Below, piece after piece: positions 16,380 to 26,474 of a stretch of DNA of 64,000 nucleotides. The stretch comes from CAVPCZ01 sp963702445. GTDB lineage: Bacteria > Bacteroidota > Ignavibacteria > UBA10030 > UBA6906. A program made the position numbers and the translations under genes. The notes beneath the pieces were generated by a model. The model saw only the letters and a list, made by a program, of their open reading frames with translations, searched no databases and was not told where the DNA came from. Numbering within the stretch: the stretch's first letter is position 1; every line of letters begins with the position of its first letter. The stretch spans positions 1 to 64,000 of the forward strand of contig CAVPCZ010000004.1 of assembly GCA_963702445.1 (NCBI GenBank), written 5' to 3'.

Positions 16380-17720
16380 CTACAGACTCAGAAGCACTCC
16401 TTCCAGAGCTGCAAGACTCTCATCGGCCTGTTGCTTTGTAATCACCAGAGGCGGAGCAACTCGTATGACATTGCCGTATATGCCGACCGAACCAACGAGA
16501 AGACCGCTTTCTGCACATTTGTCTATGATAGGCCGGATGAGATCGGGAGCGGGTTCTTTTGTCCGTTTGTCTTTCACAAACTCCATTCCCATGACGAGCC
16601 CGCGGCCCCGGACATCACCGAGATACTTGCAGGTGCCGGCAATTTTCGTAAGCCCATGCCTGATGTACTCACCCACTTGAGCTGCATTCTCGACCAGGTT
16701 CTCCTTTTCAAAAATCTCCAGGACCGCCACCACCGCAGCATTGGCAATCGGATTGCCGCCATACGTGCTGCTCATTTCGCCCTTCTTGAGGCACGAAAAG
16801 ATATCTGTCGTAGAACATACCGCAGAAACGGTCACCCCGCTGCCGATGCCTTTTCCGAGGACGACGATATCAGGCTGTATGTCTTCATGCTGCATTGCCC
16901 ACATGTGTCCCGTCCTGCCGTACGAAGACTGGACTTCATCGAGCGTGAAAAGCAGACCGTTCCCTTTTGTCCATTCAAAGAGTCTCTTCAGCCAGCCGTC
17001 GGGCGGAAAGATAAAACCGGCGGCTCCCTGGTAGGGCTCCACGATGACGCCCGCCAGAGAACCCGTTGAATTTGCCGATATCACCGATTCAAGATAGTTG
17101 AAGTACTTCTTGAAGCCCGAGCTTTCATCACACAGACCCAGTTCATCTCTGTACGGATTCGGAAATATCGCACGGATAGTGCCGGGTATAGTAGGGCCGT
17201 AGTTGCGTTTCGGCCCCGCCATTCCGCCAACCGAGGCAGCTCCGGGCGTTCTGCCGTGGAAACCCCCTTCAAAGCTGATGATCTCGAATTTTCCGGCTTT
17301 TCTCTTCATGAGACGCAAGGCGCCCTCTATTGCTTCTGAGCCGCTGCTCAGGAAGAAGCATTTGTCCAGATGCCCCGGCAGGGCTGAGACAAGTTTCTTT
17401 GCAGCCTCTATCCGGTAGGTGTTGGCGCATTCATAGTTGTTGAGCAAATCCTCGGATGCGATGTTAATCGCACGTACAAGATGGGGATGGCAATGACCGA
17501 CGTTGGTTACCAGAACTCCCGATGTCCAATCCAGGAAGCTGTTCCCGTCCACATCATTCACCACACAACCCCTCGCGGATTTCCAGACAATCTGAGCCTG
17601 ATAACCGGCAACATCCGCTTCATATCTATGCCATTCGTTGATAAGCTCTTTGCTCTTCGGGCCCGGTATCCGGGTGGTAATTCTTATGTCGCCCATCAGG
17701 TGTATCTCGCTCTTGTGCAT
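16380..17720 (-). CDS. Class-III PLP-dependent aminotransferase
   Basis: A 446-residue aminotransferase of the GABA/ornithine/2,2-dialkylglycine group. Visible hallmarks are the N-terminal DVDGNSFLDWTSG, FLSSGSEAIEGALRL (phosphate binding), FEGGFHGRTPGA, VIVEPYQGAAG, FTLDEVQSSYGRTG (Asp for the pyridine nitrogen) and VLGKGIGSG with the Schiff-base Lys. ATG 17720 shares one base with the stop of the upstream Gfo/Idh gene (TAATG), so the two are coupled. No good independent ribosome binding site. It probably transfers an omega- or cyclitol-type amino group. The amino donor or acceptor cannot be deduced. Confidence 0.85.
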   Translation of the reverse strand: MHKSEIHLMGDIRITTRIPGPKSKELINEWHRYEADVAGYQAQIVWKSARGCVVNDVDGNSFLDWTSGVLVTNVGHCHPHLVRAINIASEDLLNNYECANTYRIEAAKKLVSALPGHLDKCFFLSSGSEAIEGALRLMKRKAGKFEIISFEGGFHGRTPGAASVGGMAGPKRNYGPTIPGTIRAIFPNPYRDELGLCDESSGFKKYFNYLESVISANSTGSLAGVIVEPYQGAAGFIFPPDGWLKRLFEWTKGNGLLFTLDEVQSSYGRTGHMWAMQHEDIQPDIVVLGKGIGSGVTVSAVCSTTDIFSCLKKGEMSSTYGGNPIANAAVVAVLEIFEKENLVENAAQVGEYIRHGLTKIAGTCKYLGDVRGRGLVMGMEFVKDKRTKEPAPDLIRPIIDKCAESGLLVGSVGIYGNVIRVAPPLVITKQQADESLAALEGVLLSL

Positions 17721-18838
17721 TAAAGAGAGTGTGTCGTTTTCCGTTCCTCTTTCGATACCTTCACCCAACTTTTGCTCTGGTCTGATTTGTAGATCGCCTC
17801 AACGACATTCAGGACGTCGATGGCCTGGCGTACAGTGATAAAGGGTTCTCTGTCTTCGACAATAGACTCTACAAATCCGTCCACATACGCCTTTCCCATG
17901 TAGCCGGAATAACCGCTCACCTTCTCCAGATTGAACAGGAACTTCCTCGCAGGTGAGCCGGAGAGTTTTTCGCTGTCGCTGTAGAGTTCGAGAATATCCG
18001 TCTGGCCCGCACTGCCGGAACCCTGTTCGCCTTCATACTTCGGGGCATAGGCCAGCACTCCCTTTGTCCCCTTGATTCCGATAAACAGGTCTCTGCCGTT
18101 GGGGAAGCAATCCGGCACGATATAGCTGGTGGACAGAACCCCGACTGTACCTTTGCTGAACTTCAGCATCGCAACCGAAGAATCTTCAATGTCATAGGCA
18201 TCTGACGTTTTGGTATTTACCGCACAGACCTCTTCAATACTGTCCTTGAGCAGATAGCAGAGTAAATCAATCCAGTGGACCCCCAGATTGTACATCGGCC
18301 CTCCGCCGGACCTGGCTTTTTCGAGCATCCATTGTGCATTGCCCTTGATATACCGGTCCACCCTGCCTGCGGCCAATCTTGCCTCAACAGAGACTATACT
18401 GCCGATCAACCCCTGCTCTATACCGTCTTTCATGGACCTGACAACCGGATGGTATCGCCAGCAATAACCGGTGGTGATCTTGACGCCATTTCTGTTCACT
18501 GCTTCAGCAACGGCCCTGACCTCGTCCACCGTTCTTGCGATGGGTTTTTCAACCATCAAATGAATCCCCCTGCCTGCGCATCTGATCGCCGCGCCGGCAC
18601 AATCACTATGGGGCAGGAAAATGGCGGCGATATCTATCTTCTCACGATCAAGGAGGAGATCCAGATCGGTATAGCCTCTCATGCCGGAACCTCCGCAAAA
18701 ACCATTCACCAGCGACTGATCTTCATCAAACGCGGCGACCACGTCAGTCTTCGGACAATTCTGAAACAACGTCACATAGCCTGCCGGATGCAGATGGCCG
18801 AGACCAATTATGGCAACTTTGAGCTTTGCGGTATCCAC
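17720..18838 (-). CDS. Gfo/Idh/MocA family oxidoreductase
   Basis: A 372-residue NAD(P)-dependent dehydrogenase, intact. An N-terminal Rossmann loop GLGHLHPAGY (~12-21) is followed by VEKPIA with the catalytic-site Lys, and the C-terminal sheet domain contains GGGPMYNLGVHWIDLL, matching the family's GGG..D.G.H..D motif. GTG 18838 has GGAG eight bases upstream. It lies 36 bp after the epimerase gene and overlaps the aminotransferase start by one base. This is the second Gfo/Idh protein of the unit, diverged from the one at 15226, so the two likely act at different steps. Confidence 0.85.
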   Translation of the reverse strand: MDTAKLKVAIIGLGHLHPAGYVTLFQNCPKTDVVAAFDEDQSLVNGFCGGSGMRGYTDLDLLLDREKIDIAAIFLPHSDCAGAAIRCAGRGIHLMVEKPIARTVDEVRAVAEAVNRNGVKITTGYCWRYHPVVRSMKDGIEQGLIGSIVSVEARLAAGRVDRYIKGNAQWMLEKARSGGGPMYNLGVHWIDLLCYLLKDSIEEVCAVNTKTSDAYDIEDSSVAMLKFSKGTVGVLSTSYIVPDCFPNGRDLFIGIKGTKGVLAYAPKYEGEQGSGSAGQTDILELYSDSEKLSGSPARKFLFNLEKVSGYSGYMGKAYVDGFVESIVEDREPFITVRQAIDVLNVVEAIYKSDQSKSWVKVSKEERKTTHSL

Positions 18839-18874
18839 CTGGTTTTCTCCTGTGCTACTGACGCGGCCTCACCT

Positions 18875-19900
18875 CTAGTACTTGCCGTTCTGGGTTTCAA
18901 AATGTGTGGGTTTTCCTATATTTTCGCCCCCCCGTTGAATCCAGTCGGCAATCCATTCAATGATCTTGCCAACAGGCACCGATGGATTTCCGAAGAGTGC
19001 ATTTGCCTTTGCGGCATTGTTCAGGTACGCCCTGCCGTTTTCAACGCCTGCTATCCTGGCCGGTTTGCCGAACAGCTGCCCGAATCTGTTCGCTATCCAT
19101 CTCACCGAAAGCAATTCCGGCCCCGTGATGTTCAGGATTGAACCCGGGCTTGTTGCACAGTCAAAACTCCTCAGGACCTGATCACAACAATCCCCCTGCC
19201 ATATCCCGTTCATGAAACCCGTTGTTACATCAACCGGTTCACCGTTAAAGACCTTTGCCGCAATATCCACCAGCACTCCGTATCTCATTTCAAGGGCATA
19301 ATTCAGCCGGATCTGTACTACTCTGGTCCCCTTTTCGGCGGCATAATAGTCAAAGATCCTTTCTCTTCCAAGACAGCTGATTGCATATTCGCCAACCGGA
19401 CAGGGTGGATCCGTCTCAACAGAGCCCCCGGTGGATACATCAACCACCGGATAGACACAGCCCGTTGAAAACACCGCGATCTTTGAATTCGTGCAGACCT
19501 CCGCCACATTGTGGGGAACCATGACATTGATCGCCCAGGTAAGCCATTCGCTCCCGCTCGAGCCGAATTTCCTGCCTGCCATAAACACGATGTTTTCTAC
19601 CCGAGGAAGCCGGTCCACCGCCTCGCGGTCCAGCAAATCGCAGTGCAGAACCGTAATCCCCTTCCCCTCAAGTGATTTCAGCGGCTGAACGTCTACGGCA
19701 TATACCTTCTTCTGCACACCGGCCTTTTCTACCGCCCTTCCCGCCATCATGACCATGGTCGGGCCGATCTTGCCGCCGGCACCGATGATCATAATGTCCC
19801 CTTCCAAACCCCTGAAATACTCAACGAGGTTCTCTGATGGGGTTGACATGAATTCTTCAAGCTGACCCACTGATTCAAATTTTGCCGGCATCTGTTTCAT
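18875..19900 (-). CDS. NAD-dependent epimerase/dehydratase-like protein (extended SDR)
   Basis: A 341-residue extended short-chain dehydrogenase. GAGGKIGPTMVMMAG gives the glycine-rich NAD loop near residues 42-56. VLHCDLLD and the AGRKFG strand fit the family. The active-site tyrosine is in GEYAISCLGRE; the Lys of the usual YxxxK is replaced by Cys, which would alter or abolish classical SDR chemistry. The start at 19900 follows AAGGAG. It sits between the NhaC antiporter (127 bp) and the Gfo/Idh gene (36 bp). It may be a sugar-nucleotide or free-sugar epimerase, or an atypical member that binds NAD without YxxxK catalysis. Confidence 0.75.
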   Translation of the reverse strand: MKQMPAKFESVGQLEEFMSTPSENLVEYFRGLEGDIMIIGAGGKIGPTMVMMAGRAVEKAGVQKKVYAVDVQPLKSLEGKGITVLHCDLLDREAVDRLPRVENIVFMAGRKFGSSGSEWLTWAINVMVPHNVAEVCTNSKIAVFSTGCVYPVVDVSTGGSVETDPPCPVGEYAISCLGRERIFDYYAAEKGTRVVQIRLNYALEMRYGVLVDIAAKVFNGEPVDVTTGFMNGIWQGDCCDQVLRSFDCATSPGSILNITGPELLSVRWIANRFGQLFGKPARIAGVENGRAYLNNAAKANALFGNPSVPVGKIIEWIADWIQRGGENIGKPTHFETQNGKY

Positions 19901-20027
19901 GTGACTCTCCTTCAAGACTTCTTTCTCATAACGGAACAGGCTTTTCGTTTCGATCTATTCGCCCGACAAAGCCGGATCGTCACAAGTTCGGCGAACGGGT
20001 TCCTCAGGCCGGGCCCCCCACCACGAT

Positions 20028-21419
20028 TCACATCAACAACCCGGCCACAACAAACATAACTCCGGCAAAGCTTGCAGAAATCAGCGCGTAGGGCAATTGT
20101 GTTTCTACGTGTTCAACCACACCGGTTTTTGCCGAAATGGCCGTTATGACAGAAGTATCGGAGAATGGCGAGGTATTGTCCCCGAACACACCACCCGATA
20201 TGCACGCCGCAAACATCAATGGCAAAGGGATATTCATGGTTTGAGCAACAGGAACAGCCAGCGGAACCATGATGCTGAATGTCCCGTACGAGGTGCCGGT
20301 GGCAAAGGAGATCAGACAGCCTACGAAGAAAAAAATCAGGGGCATCAGGAATGTCGGAACATTGCCCTGGGCCAGACCGGCGATATACACGCCGGTCCCC
20401 ATCTCCTTGCAGAGACTGCCAAGCGTGAGAGCCAGGGCGAGCAGAATTCCCACCTCCACGAAATCGCCGATTCCCGAATAGACCGATTTTTCGATTGAGG
20501 GCCGTTCGGCTTTGGGTCTGAACTGCACCATCAGGGCCAGAACCGCGATAGCCGCAAGTGCTGCATAAAACACCGATGCAGTCCCGTCGCCCTTGAGCAT
20601 CGATCCCTCTCCGGTAACTGCCAGTGAGATCAGCATGGTAGCAACCAGCACAAGAACGGGAACGATGACGAGCAGGCTGGTGATGGGTGAGGAGTGAGAA
20701 GGAACAGGGGACACGTCACTTCCTGCGGCCGGCTGCCCGTTGCCAGCCGATGACTGCACACCGGCTGCAGTGTATTTCCTCATCGCCCCGAGGTTCCAGC
20801 CAAAAATCATCGTGAGCGCAACCATGATCAGGCTTGCAATGCAGTAAAAATTGAAGATCATGGAGCTGATGACAACGCGGAAGGGATCGGCGATCCCCTG
20901 TCCGGAGAGCAGAGTCATGTAAAACGCCCCCCAGCTGTTGAACACGATGATTGCCACCCAGTTGATACTGATGCTATGCAGAAAATAGGCGAGTTTGGCG
21001 CGCGGGATGCCGATCTTGTCGTACAGGCTTCCAACCGTGGTCCCGTTGACCATGATGTTGGAGTAATTCTCCAGAATCATAAGGAGCCCGATGGCCCAGG
21101 TGAGGATGAAGACCGGTTTCCTGGTGCGGATATTCATGGATTCCAGTAGCCGGATCATCCCCTTGAACCCGCCAGAAGTTTCCATCAGCTTGATCAGGCC
21201 GCCGACCAGAACACCGAACAGGATCAACTGCAGGTTTCCGCGGTCCCCGGTTACCTGAATCGCGCGGTCGAGGTAGGCCAGCACAAAACCCGATTTTGAC
21301 AACAACAGCGAGGCGGCCAGTCCACCGAGCAGCAAAGCCGGGATGATCTTCTTCTTCCAGAGGGCAAGTCCCAGCGCGATCAGAGGCGGGAGGATGCTGA
21401 GGAGGCCGAGGTTTGTCAT
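20028..21419 (-). CDS. NhaC-family Na+/H+ (or metabolite/Na+) antiporter
   Basis: A 463-residue inner-membrane protein with about a dozen hydrophobic helices in two halves joined by a Ser/Pro-rich loop (~residues 225-250). Family-type motifs are ILENYSNIMVNGTTVG in the first half, and FATGTSYGTFSIMVPLAVP and GGVFGDNTSPFSDTSVI in the second, typical of NhaC/ion-transporter superfamily proteins. The start at ATG 21419 is chosen for its hydrophobic N-terminus; the upstream site is weak. Being the first gene of the leftward catabolic unit suggests uptake or efflux of the pathway substrate coupled to sodium, as with malate/lactate NhaC relatives. Specificity is inferred only. Confidence 0.8.
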   Translation of the reverse strand: MTNLGLLSILPPLIALGLALWKKKIIPALLLGGLAASLLLSKSGFVLAYLDRAIQVTGDRGNLQLILFGVLVGGLIKLMETSGGFKGMIRLLESMNIRTRKPVFILTWAIGLLMILENYSNIMVNGTTVGSLYDKIGIPRAKLAYFLHSISINWVAIIVFNSWGAFYMTLLSGQGIADPFRVVISSMIFNFYCIASLIMVALTMIFGWNLGAMRKYTAAGVQSSAGNGQPAAGSDVSPVPSHSSPITSLLVIVPVLVLVATMLISLAVTGEGSMLKGDGTASVFYAALAAIAVLALMVQFRPKAERPSIEKSVYSGIGDFVEVGILLALALTLGSLCKEMGTGVYIAGLAQGNVPTFLMPLIFFFVGCLISFATGTSYGTFSIMVPLAVPVAQTMNIPLPLMFAACISGGVFGDNTSPFSDTSVITAISAKTGVVEHVETQLPYALISASFAGVMFVVAGLLM

Positions 21420-21559
21420 CAATGTTCGTTTTCCGTTATGAGGCCCGAGTAGGTGAATACTCCGCAATTTAACCCTCTTTTTGACCAATCGCCAATCGCC
21501 GGAACACGTTGTTCGGCACGTAGAACGAAGGGGGAGATCGGAGCAAGCACGGCGTCAGG

Positions 21560-23149
21560 TTAGCGACTTGTCCCGCTCGCCGCACTCGTTTCGCCGGCGC
21601 CGCCGGGAGTTTCCCACAAACTGTATTTGCTGAGGTTCGCCACTAGGACGTAAGAGTTCTCAATATATCGATCCAGCAGATCCAGACGGTGATCATATTG
21701 TGAAGCATTCGGCTCCTCCCTGAAACCCTTTGAAAGAACTACCGTCTTCACGCGGTTGGTCACCAGGTTCTGAATGATCTCTTCTTGAACCTGCCTGGTC
21801 GTTACAACCCCGGGATGCAGTTCATGATACCTCGTGCCGAATCGACCTCCCATCAAGAAATAGATAGCCGGTTCGTTGGTAGACATCCTGTCGTGGTTTT
21901 CAACCCCGACATAGATCGCACCGGCACCGGCCTTCTTTTCAAGAAGACTGACAATTTCTTCGACATCTGATGAAAGCGGCGACATATCTCCGGAAATGCG
22001 CAGTCCGTAGTCTCTGTAGGGAAGAAACAAATAGACCGTGCATAGGACAAGAACAAAGGCAGCCCGAATCCGAAATCTCGTCAAACAGGCGCTGAAAACG
22101 AGATACATAATCATGGTCGAAAACACAGCCATCGGGAAGAGGTGGACAAAGTCAGAACGGACCAGGACCTGAGGGACGAACGCCATCCCGACAACAGACA
22201 GAAGTATGATGAGTCTGTCTCTATTCTGCAGCTCCTGATGACGAACGGAGAGAAAAACGCTTACGACGAATCCTGCGACAATTCCAATCGGGAAGATAAA
22301 AAAGGATGTCCGGTAAATGAGGTAACGGCGGATGTAGTATACGGTCTTCCCGGGCAGGGCTGACGTAAGCTCGGGATATGGGAGAGCCCTGTAGTCGGCA
22401 AATGTCCGGAGGGGGAAAACGACAAGCTGATCAAAGACAGTAGCCAATCCGGCATGGTAGGTCAGGTAACCAAGACCCAATACTACAGGTATTGCCGCAG
22501 ACAGAGCGAAGACCACTGCCTCAGAATAGCGCCCACGCTTTATATCCGAATCGGAAACAGAACGGAAAGCAAACAGTATCAGCGCCGCAGTCATTCCCGA
22601 CACCATCAGCAACCCCATGTCGTGCCTGAACAGGGTAGCAATTCCTGCAACAAGTCCGCCGACGGCTGTCAGCACCAACGGCTTATTTCCTTCCCTCCGC
22701 ATCACGAACATCAACGACAGGAGTGAAAACAGGGTGGCGGGATATACAGGAGCCCCGGGCAGCGCATACGTCAATAGCCAGACGGAGATTGCCAGGTAGC
22801 AGATGAGCGAAAGGGCAAATGACAGGAAGGGGCGCACCAGGATGAAACAGCAGGCAGCAATCGAACTACGAATGAAGATGTCGAACAGTCTCAATACCGG
22901 CGCAGATTCTCCGAAAACGGAGAACAGGCCGGCCAGAGCGTAGAATTGTCCCGGTGCATAGCACGACCAGAATGATTGGTAGGGAAGTTCCCCCCGGAAG
23001 ACGCGCATGGCGCCGCAGAGAATATTCCCCTCGTCGTACGGGTTCATGACCGAGAATGTCAGAGGCATGAAGAAGAGCATGCCTGACAGCATCAGTATTC
23101 CGACAACCACAACACTTCTCAGTCTCTGTCTATGCATGCCAGGTAGCAT
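21560..23149 (-). CDS. Polytopic membrane glycosyltransferase-like protein (GT-C, ArnT/PMT-like)
   Basis: About 529 residues with ten or more transmembrane helices and a soluble C-terminal domain of ~150 residues. The first periplasmic loop reads MNPYDEGNILCGAMRVFRG and ELPYQSFWSCYAPGQF, with the Asp-Glu pair expected for GT-C enzymes using a lipid-linked sugar donor. The start is uncertain: ATG 23149 is used; TTG 23191 would add 14 residues. It is isolated, with a 140-bp gap to the NhaC gene. Likely role is modification of cell-surface glycans or lipid A-like molecules. Specificity is unknown. Confidence 0.7.
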   Translation of the reverse strand: MLPGMHRQRLRSVVVVGILMLSGMLFFMPLTFSVMNPYDEGNILCGAMRVFRGELPYQSFWSCYAPGQFYALAGLFSVFGESAPVLRLFDIFIRSSIAACCFILVRPFLSFALSLICYLAISVWLLTYALPGAPVYPATLFSLLSLMFVMRREGNKPLVLTAVGGLVAGIATLFRHDMGLLMVSGMTAALILFAFRSVSDSDIKRGRYSEAVVFALSAAIPVVLGLGYLTYHAGLATVFDQLVVFPLRTFADYRALPYPELTSALPGKTVYYIRRYLIYRTSFFIFPIGIVAGFVVSVFLSVRHQELQNRDRLIILLSVVGMAFVPQVLVRSDFVHLFPMAVFSTMIMYLVFSACLTRFRIRAAFVLVLCTVYLFLPYRDYGLRISGDMSPLSSDVEEIVSLLEKKAGAGAIYVGVENHDRMSTNEPAIYFLMGGRFGTRYHELHPGVVTTRQVQEEIIQNLVTNRVKTVVLSKGFREEPNASQYDHRLDLLDRYIENSYVLVANLSKYSLWETPGGAGETSAASGTSR

Positions 23150-23275
23150 CTGCTGATCCGGCGAGGTCCAGGGGAGGCCCTTATGGAACAATCACACAGT
23201 TGCATTTCGTCCGACAATACTACGTCCCGCTCAGATCAAAGTCAAGCACAGAAGGACAGCCGCAAGAAAAAGCAA

Positions 23276-23326
23276 CCCCCGGCAGATCATGCGGCGACTC
23301 GTACCGAGCCGCATGACTACCGGGGG
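23276..23326 (-). terminator. Strong rho-independent terminator
   Basis: Two stacked stems, CCCCCGG/CCGGGGG (23276-23282 with 23320-23326) and CATGCGGC/GCCGCATG (23288-23295 with 23308-23315), followed on the minus strand by TTGCTTTTTCTTG. It ends the DUF4397 gene transcript. Confidence 0.75.
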
Positions 23327-23382
23327 AATCACTCACTCGTACACTGTATCGACGGCCCCTGAGCTTCCGGGTCCGCAGAATT

Positions 23383-25116
23383 CTACTTCAGAAGAAGCAT
23401 CTTCCGGGTCGACGTGAAGCTCCCGGCTTCCACCCTGTAGAAATAGGAGCCTGAGGGAAGTCCTGCCGCATTGAAGTCAACACGGTACGTCCCGGGGCTA
23501 TAAGTGCCATTCGCCAGAACCGCGATTTCCTGTCCGAGACCGTTGTATACGACCAGCCTGGCAAACCCTTCCACGGGAATTGAGAAGGCAATCTGGGTCG
23601 ACGGATTGAATGGATTTGGATAGTTCTGTGACAGATCATACGTGAGCGGGGTCGTGGCTGACTCCTGGGCCACGCTCGTGACCGGACCAAAAGCCACCAC
23701 GGTTCCGTTGGCGAGGGCCGCAAACAGTCCGAATGCAGGACCGTTCTGGTTGGTCGCAGGCGTCAGAAAACCCGACGCGAACACCGCCGCGGTGCCTTTG
23801 CGGAGACCACTGAGGTCAGCGCCGAAACTGGCAACGATCACTGTGCCGCTGCTGTCCTTGACATCCAGTGTGTAACTCGCCGGAGGAACGCCCAGGTATC
23901 CTGTCACGTCGCCGTACCCTGCGTTATTGACCAGCGTGGCCACACCGCGCGCGACAACATCAACTATCGGGGCATCAGTGGCGCCATGCACCGCGAAAAT
24001 CTCCACTTTCGTGGTGTCAACCGCCTTCTCACGGCCAAGCGCCTGCAGGAAGAGCGTGAAGGCCCTGTTCCTGCCGTTCGGATTGGGCGCAAAGCTGGCA
24101 GTATTAAGGACACCATTCGCGATGGCGACGTAGGTTTCTCCAGGCGTCAGCGTCAAGCGGAAGTTCTTGAATCGTATCCGCAGCCGAGGCACTGGTGCTC
24201 GCGCAGAGCAACGCCGATATTGATTGGCTGCGCCCGCAGGTGCATCGATATAAGGGCGTGGCTTTGCGGAAGCCGAAGTTGTCCAGAGCTTCGTTGCCAG
24301 CCGAGATAGATATCCACCGATCCGCAGCCGGATCGGCAGCGTTGTGGATCACCTGGAGACGCGCAGTGGTTACCGCAGGGAACGCCACGACGGTGCCATT
24401 GGCCAGCGCGGCATAGAGACCGAACGCCTTGCCGTTCTGATTTGCCGAGGGCGTAAGGAACCCCGAAGCGAACACGACGGCCGCGCCATTGGCAAGGCCG
24501 GAAAGGTCGGCCGCAAACGTCGCAACGCGCGTCGTTCCTGTACTGTCCTTCACGTCCAGCGTGTACTTTGCCGGGGGCACCGCGATGTATCCGGTGATAT
24601 CGCCGTACATGGCATTGTTCACCAGCGTGGCCACACCGCGGGCAACAATATCCACCGCCGGGGCGTCGGTTGCGCCGTGAACACCCACGAACTCGACGTT
24701 ACCCCCGGTGGCCGATTCTTTCGACGGTGTCTGAATCAACAGCGTGAAGCCCGTGGAACGGCCGTTCGGGTTTGCCGCGAAATTATGCGGGGTCAGAACG
24801 CCATTGGCAATGGCGATATACTTCTGACCACCGTGAGAGTAACCCGGAAGTTCTTGATGGTGTCGGCTGCAGAATTGCTGCTGGCAGGGGCCACGCCGAT
24901 ATTGATCGGAGTGCCGGCCGGAGCATCGATGAAAGGTGTGGCTGCACGGAACTTGAAGTTGTTCAGAAGCAGTGACCCATTCAGGTAGATGTCCACCGAA
25001 TCCGCAGCCGGATCGGCTGCGTTGTGGATCACCTGGAGACGGGCAGTCTGGGCATTAGCAACCCCCAGTTGTAGCGCGGCGACAAGGACAAATGCTGCAA
25101 TCCGAGAGAAGCGCAT
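23383..25116 (-). pseudogene. Secreted DUF4397 repeat protein with T9SS-type tail, frameshifted
   Basis: ATG 25116 follows GGAGG and opens a signal peptide (MRFSRIAAFVLVAALQLGVANA). Two long DUF4397-type repeats follow, each starting ARLQVIHNAADPAAD and containing FVGVHGATDAPAVDIVARG or a close variant, then VPPAKYTLDVKDS and FASGFLTP. The C-terminus is a sorting domain (DLSQNYPNPFNPSTQIAFS ... YFYRVEAGSFTSTRKM). Frame changes occur near 24830 and at least twice in 24180-24290. Repaired, it is about 577 residues. The protein would be exported to the surface or medium. DUF4397 has no assigned biochemical role. Internal repeats may also have confused assembly. Confidence 0.7.
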
Positions 25117-25427
25117 CGGAACCTCCAGTGTTGTTTGTGTGAGTGGAATGATGATTTCAGTGATTCTTACCCATTCCAACCACTCGTTTTAGCCGATAGT
25201 TCCGATATAGACGATATTATTAATTAAATTTTCTTAACTTTTATCCTTGCGCTTCTGGATATTACGTCATAAAAGACCCGGCATTTCTCCCTTCGAGAAT
25301 CGCATCTTGCCGAAAATTGCCAAAAACTTGTCTTTTCCCATCGGTATTGCTAACTTTCTGTTGATTCCCCGTTCTTTTGCTCCCCTCACGGATACACGTT
25401 CCAGCACTTCATCCAATGGAGGTTATC
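25117..25427. promoter_or_regulatory. A+T-rich divergent intergenic region
   Basis: About 310 bp between two divergent exported-protein genes. The block 25195-25250 is very A+T-rich (GATATTATTAATTAAATT) against a GC-rich background and should hold promoters for both sides. No gene is visible in it. Confidence 0.4.
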
Positions 25428-26390
25428 ATGAAACGGCTCGTTGCGCTCGCATCGCTTTTTGTCATTCTCTGCATTCTCTCATTCAACGCTCTGGCCCAGA
25501 AGCCCGGTGAAATCGTCTTCTCCAAGACTCTCATCGATCCTTCGAAGCCCGCCGCACTTACCACCCAGTTCCAGACGGGTGACTACATCTATGCGGTGGC
25601 GTACCTGGACAAATCCATCATGGATATAGTGGGTTCCGAGCAGAAGAAGGTCGATGTGGAGGTGTTTCTGTACGAGTTGCAGCCCCCCCTCTATTCGTAT
25701 CAGCAGGCAAGCGAATCGCAGATGGAATCCAACACCCTGCAGGTGCTGGGAGGTGCCCTTCAGAAACCCTACCTGCCACTGGACATTGTGCCGGGAACCA
25801 ATGCCCTGACGGCTTACGGCGGTCAGGAGCTTGTTTACCGGAAATTCGGGAGCGGTTTCTACGGTCCGGTGGCATTCGCCACAGCCTTGAGCCAGCTCGG
25901 GCCCGGCGAGCATACCGTCATCGTCAAATTGAACTGTAACTACAATTTCGTCGCCACCGGCAAATTCGTCATCAAGGGGAACGACTACACGGTGTACAAG
26001 AAGATGTCGAAGGATCTGAACGATTACGCCTCGGGCGCCAGCACAAAGAGCGCCGTCATGCCTAAAGCCGCACGTTCCGACAAAGCTCTTGAATCGGAAA
26101 TGATCGGCGCATTGAAGAGCTCGCAAACGTATAAGGAGAGAATCAAGGGAGAGGTGATACGGGTGGTCATCGTAGATCCCGACTGGATGATCAGGAGAAA
26201 CGAGCTGACCGGCGTCATTCTCCATCGCTACATCAGGGCAACAATCGCGGTAAAGAACAGCGACGGCACGTGCACGGTGTGGCAACTCGTTACATTCCAG
26301 CAGGATTACGTAGGGAACAAGTACCAGAAAACGCGGTTCGACGGGGTCGGCGACCCGTACAAGATTCCGTGCGAGAACGTGAACAAATAG
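25428..26390 (+). CDS. Exported hypothetical protein (320 aa)
   Basis: ATG 25428 has TGGAGG five bases upstream and starts a clear signal peptide (MKRLVALASLFVILCILSFNALA). The mature protein of about 297 residues has a beta-rich first half (GEIVFSKTLIDPSKPA, FQTGDYIYAVAYLDKSI, LGPGEHTVIVKLNC) and a basic middle (KAARSDKALESEMIGALKSS). It then shows a cystatin/NTF2-like pattern (IRVVIVDPDWMIRRNELTG, YIRATIAVKNSDGTC, FQQDYVGNKYQ). Monocistronic, with its own terminator. Likely periplasmic. No family named with confidence. Confidence 0.75.
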   Translation: MKRLVALASLFVILCILSFNALAQKPGEIVFSKTLIDPSKPAALTTQFQTGDYIYAVAYLDKSIMDIVGSEQKKVDVEVFLYELQPPLYSYQQASESQMESNTLQVLGGALQKPYLPLDIVPGTNALTAYGGQELVYRKFGSGFYGPVAFATALSQLGPGEHTVIVKLNCNYNFVATGKFVIKGNDYTVYKKMSKDLNDYASGASTKSAVMPKAARSDKALESEMIGALKSSQTYKERIKGEVIRVVIVDPDWMIRRNELTGVILHRYIRATIAVKNSDGTCTVWQLVTFQQDYVGNKYQKTRFDGVGDPYKIPCENVNK

Positions 26391-26436
26391 GGGCTGGAAG
26401 AGGGATATCCGGGACATTGACTCTCAGTGCCACCCG

Positions 26437-26460
26437 GGGCGGCCGACGGCCGCCCGTTTT
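26437..26460 (+). terminator. Rho-independent terminator
   Basis: Perfect 8-bp stem GGGCGGCC/GGCCGCCC with a GAC loop (26437-26444, 26448-26455), then GTTTTC. It terminates the exported-protein gene and stands between convergent genes. Confidence 0.85.
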
Positions 26461-26474
26461 CTTTCAGCCCATCA

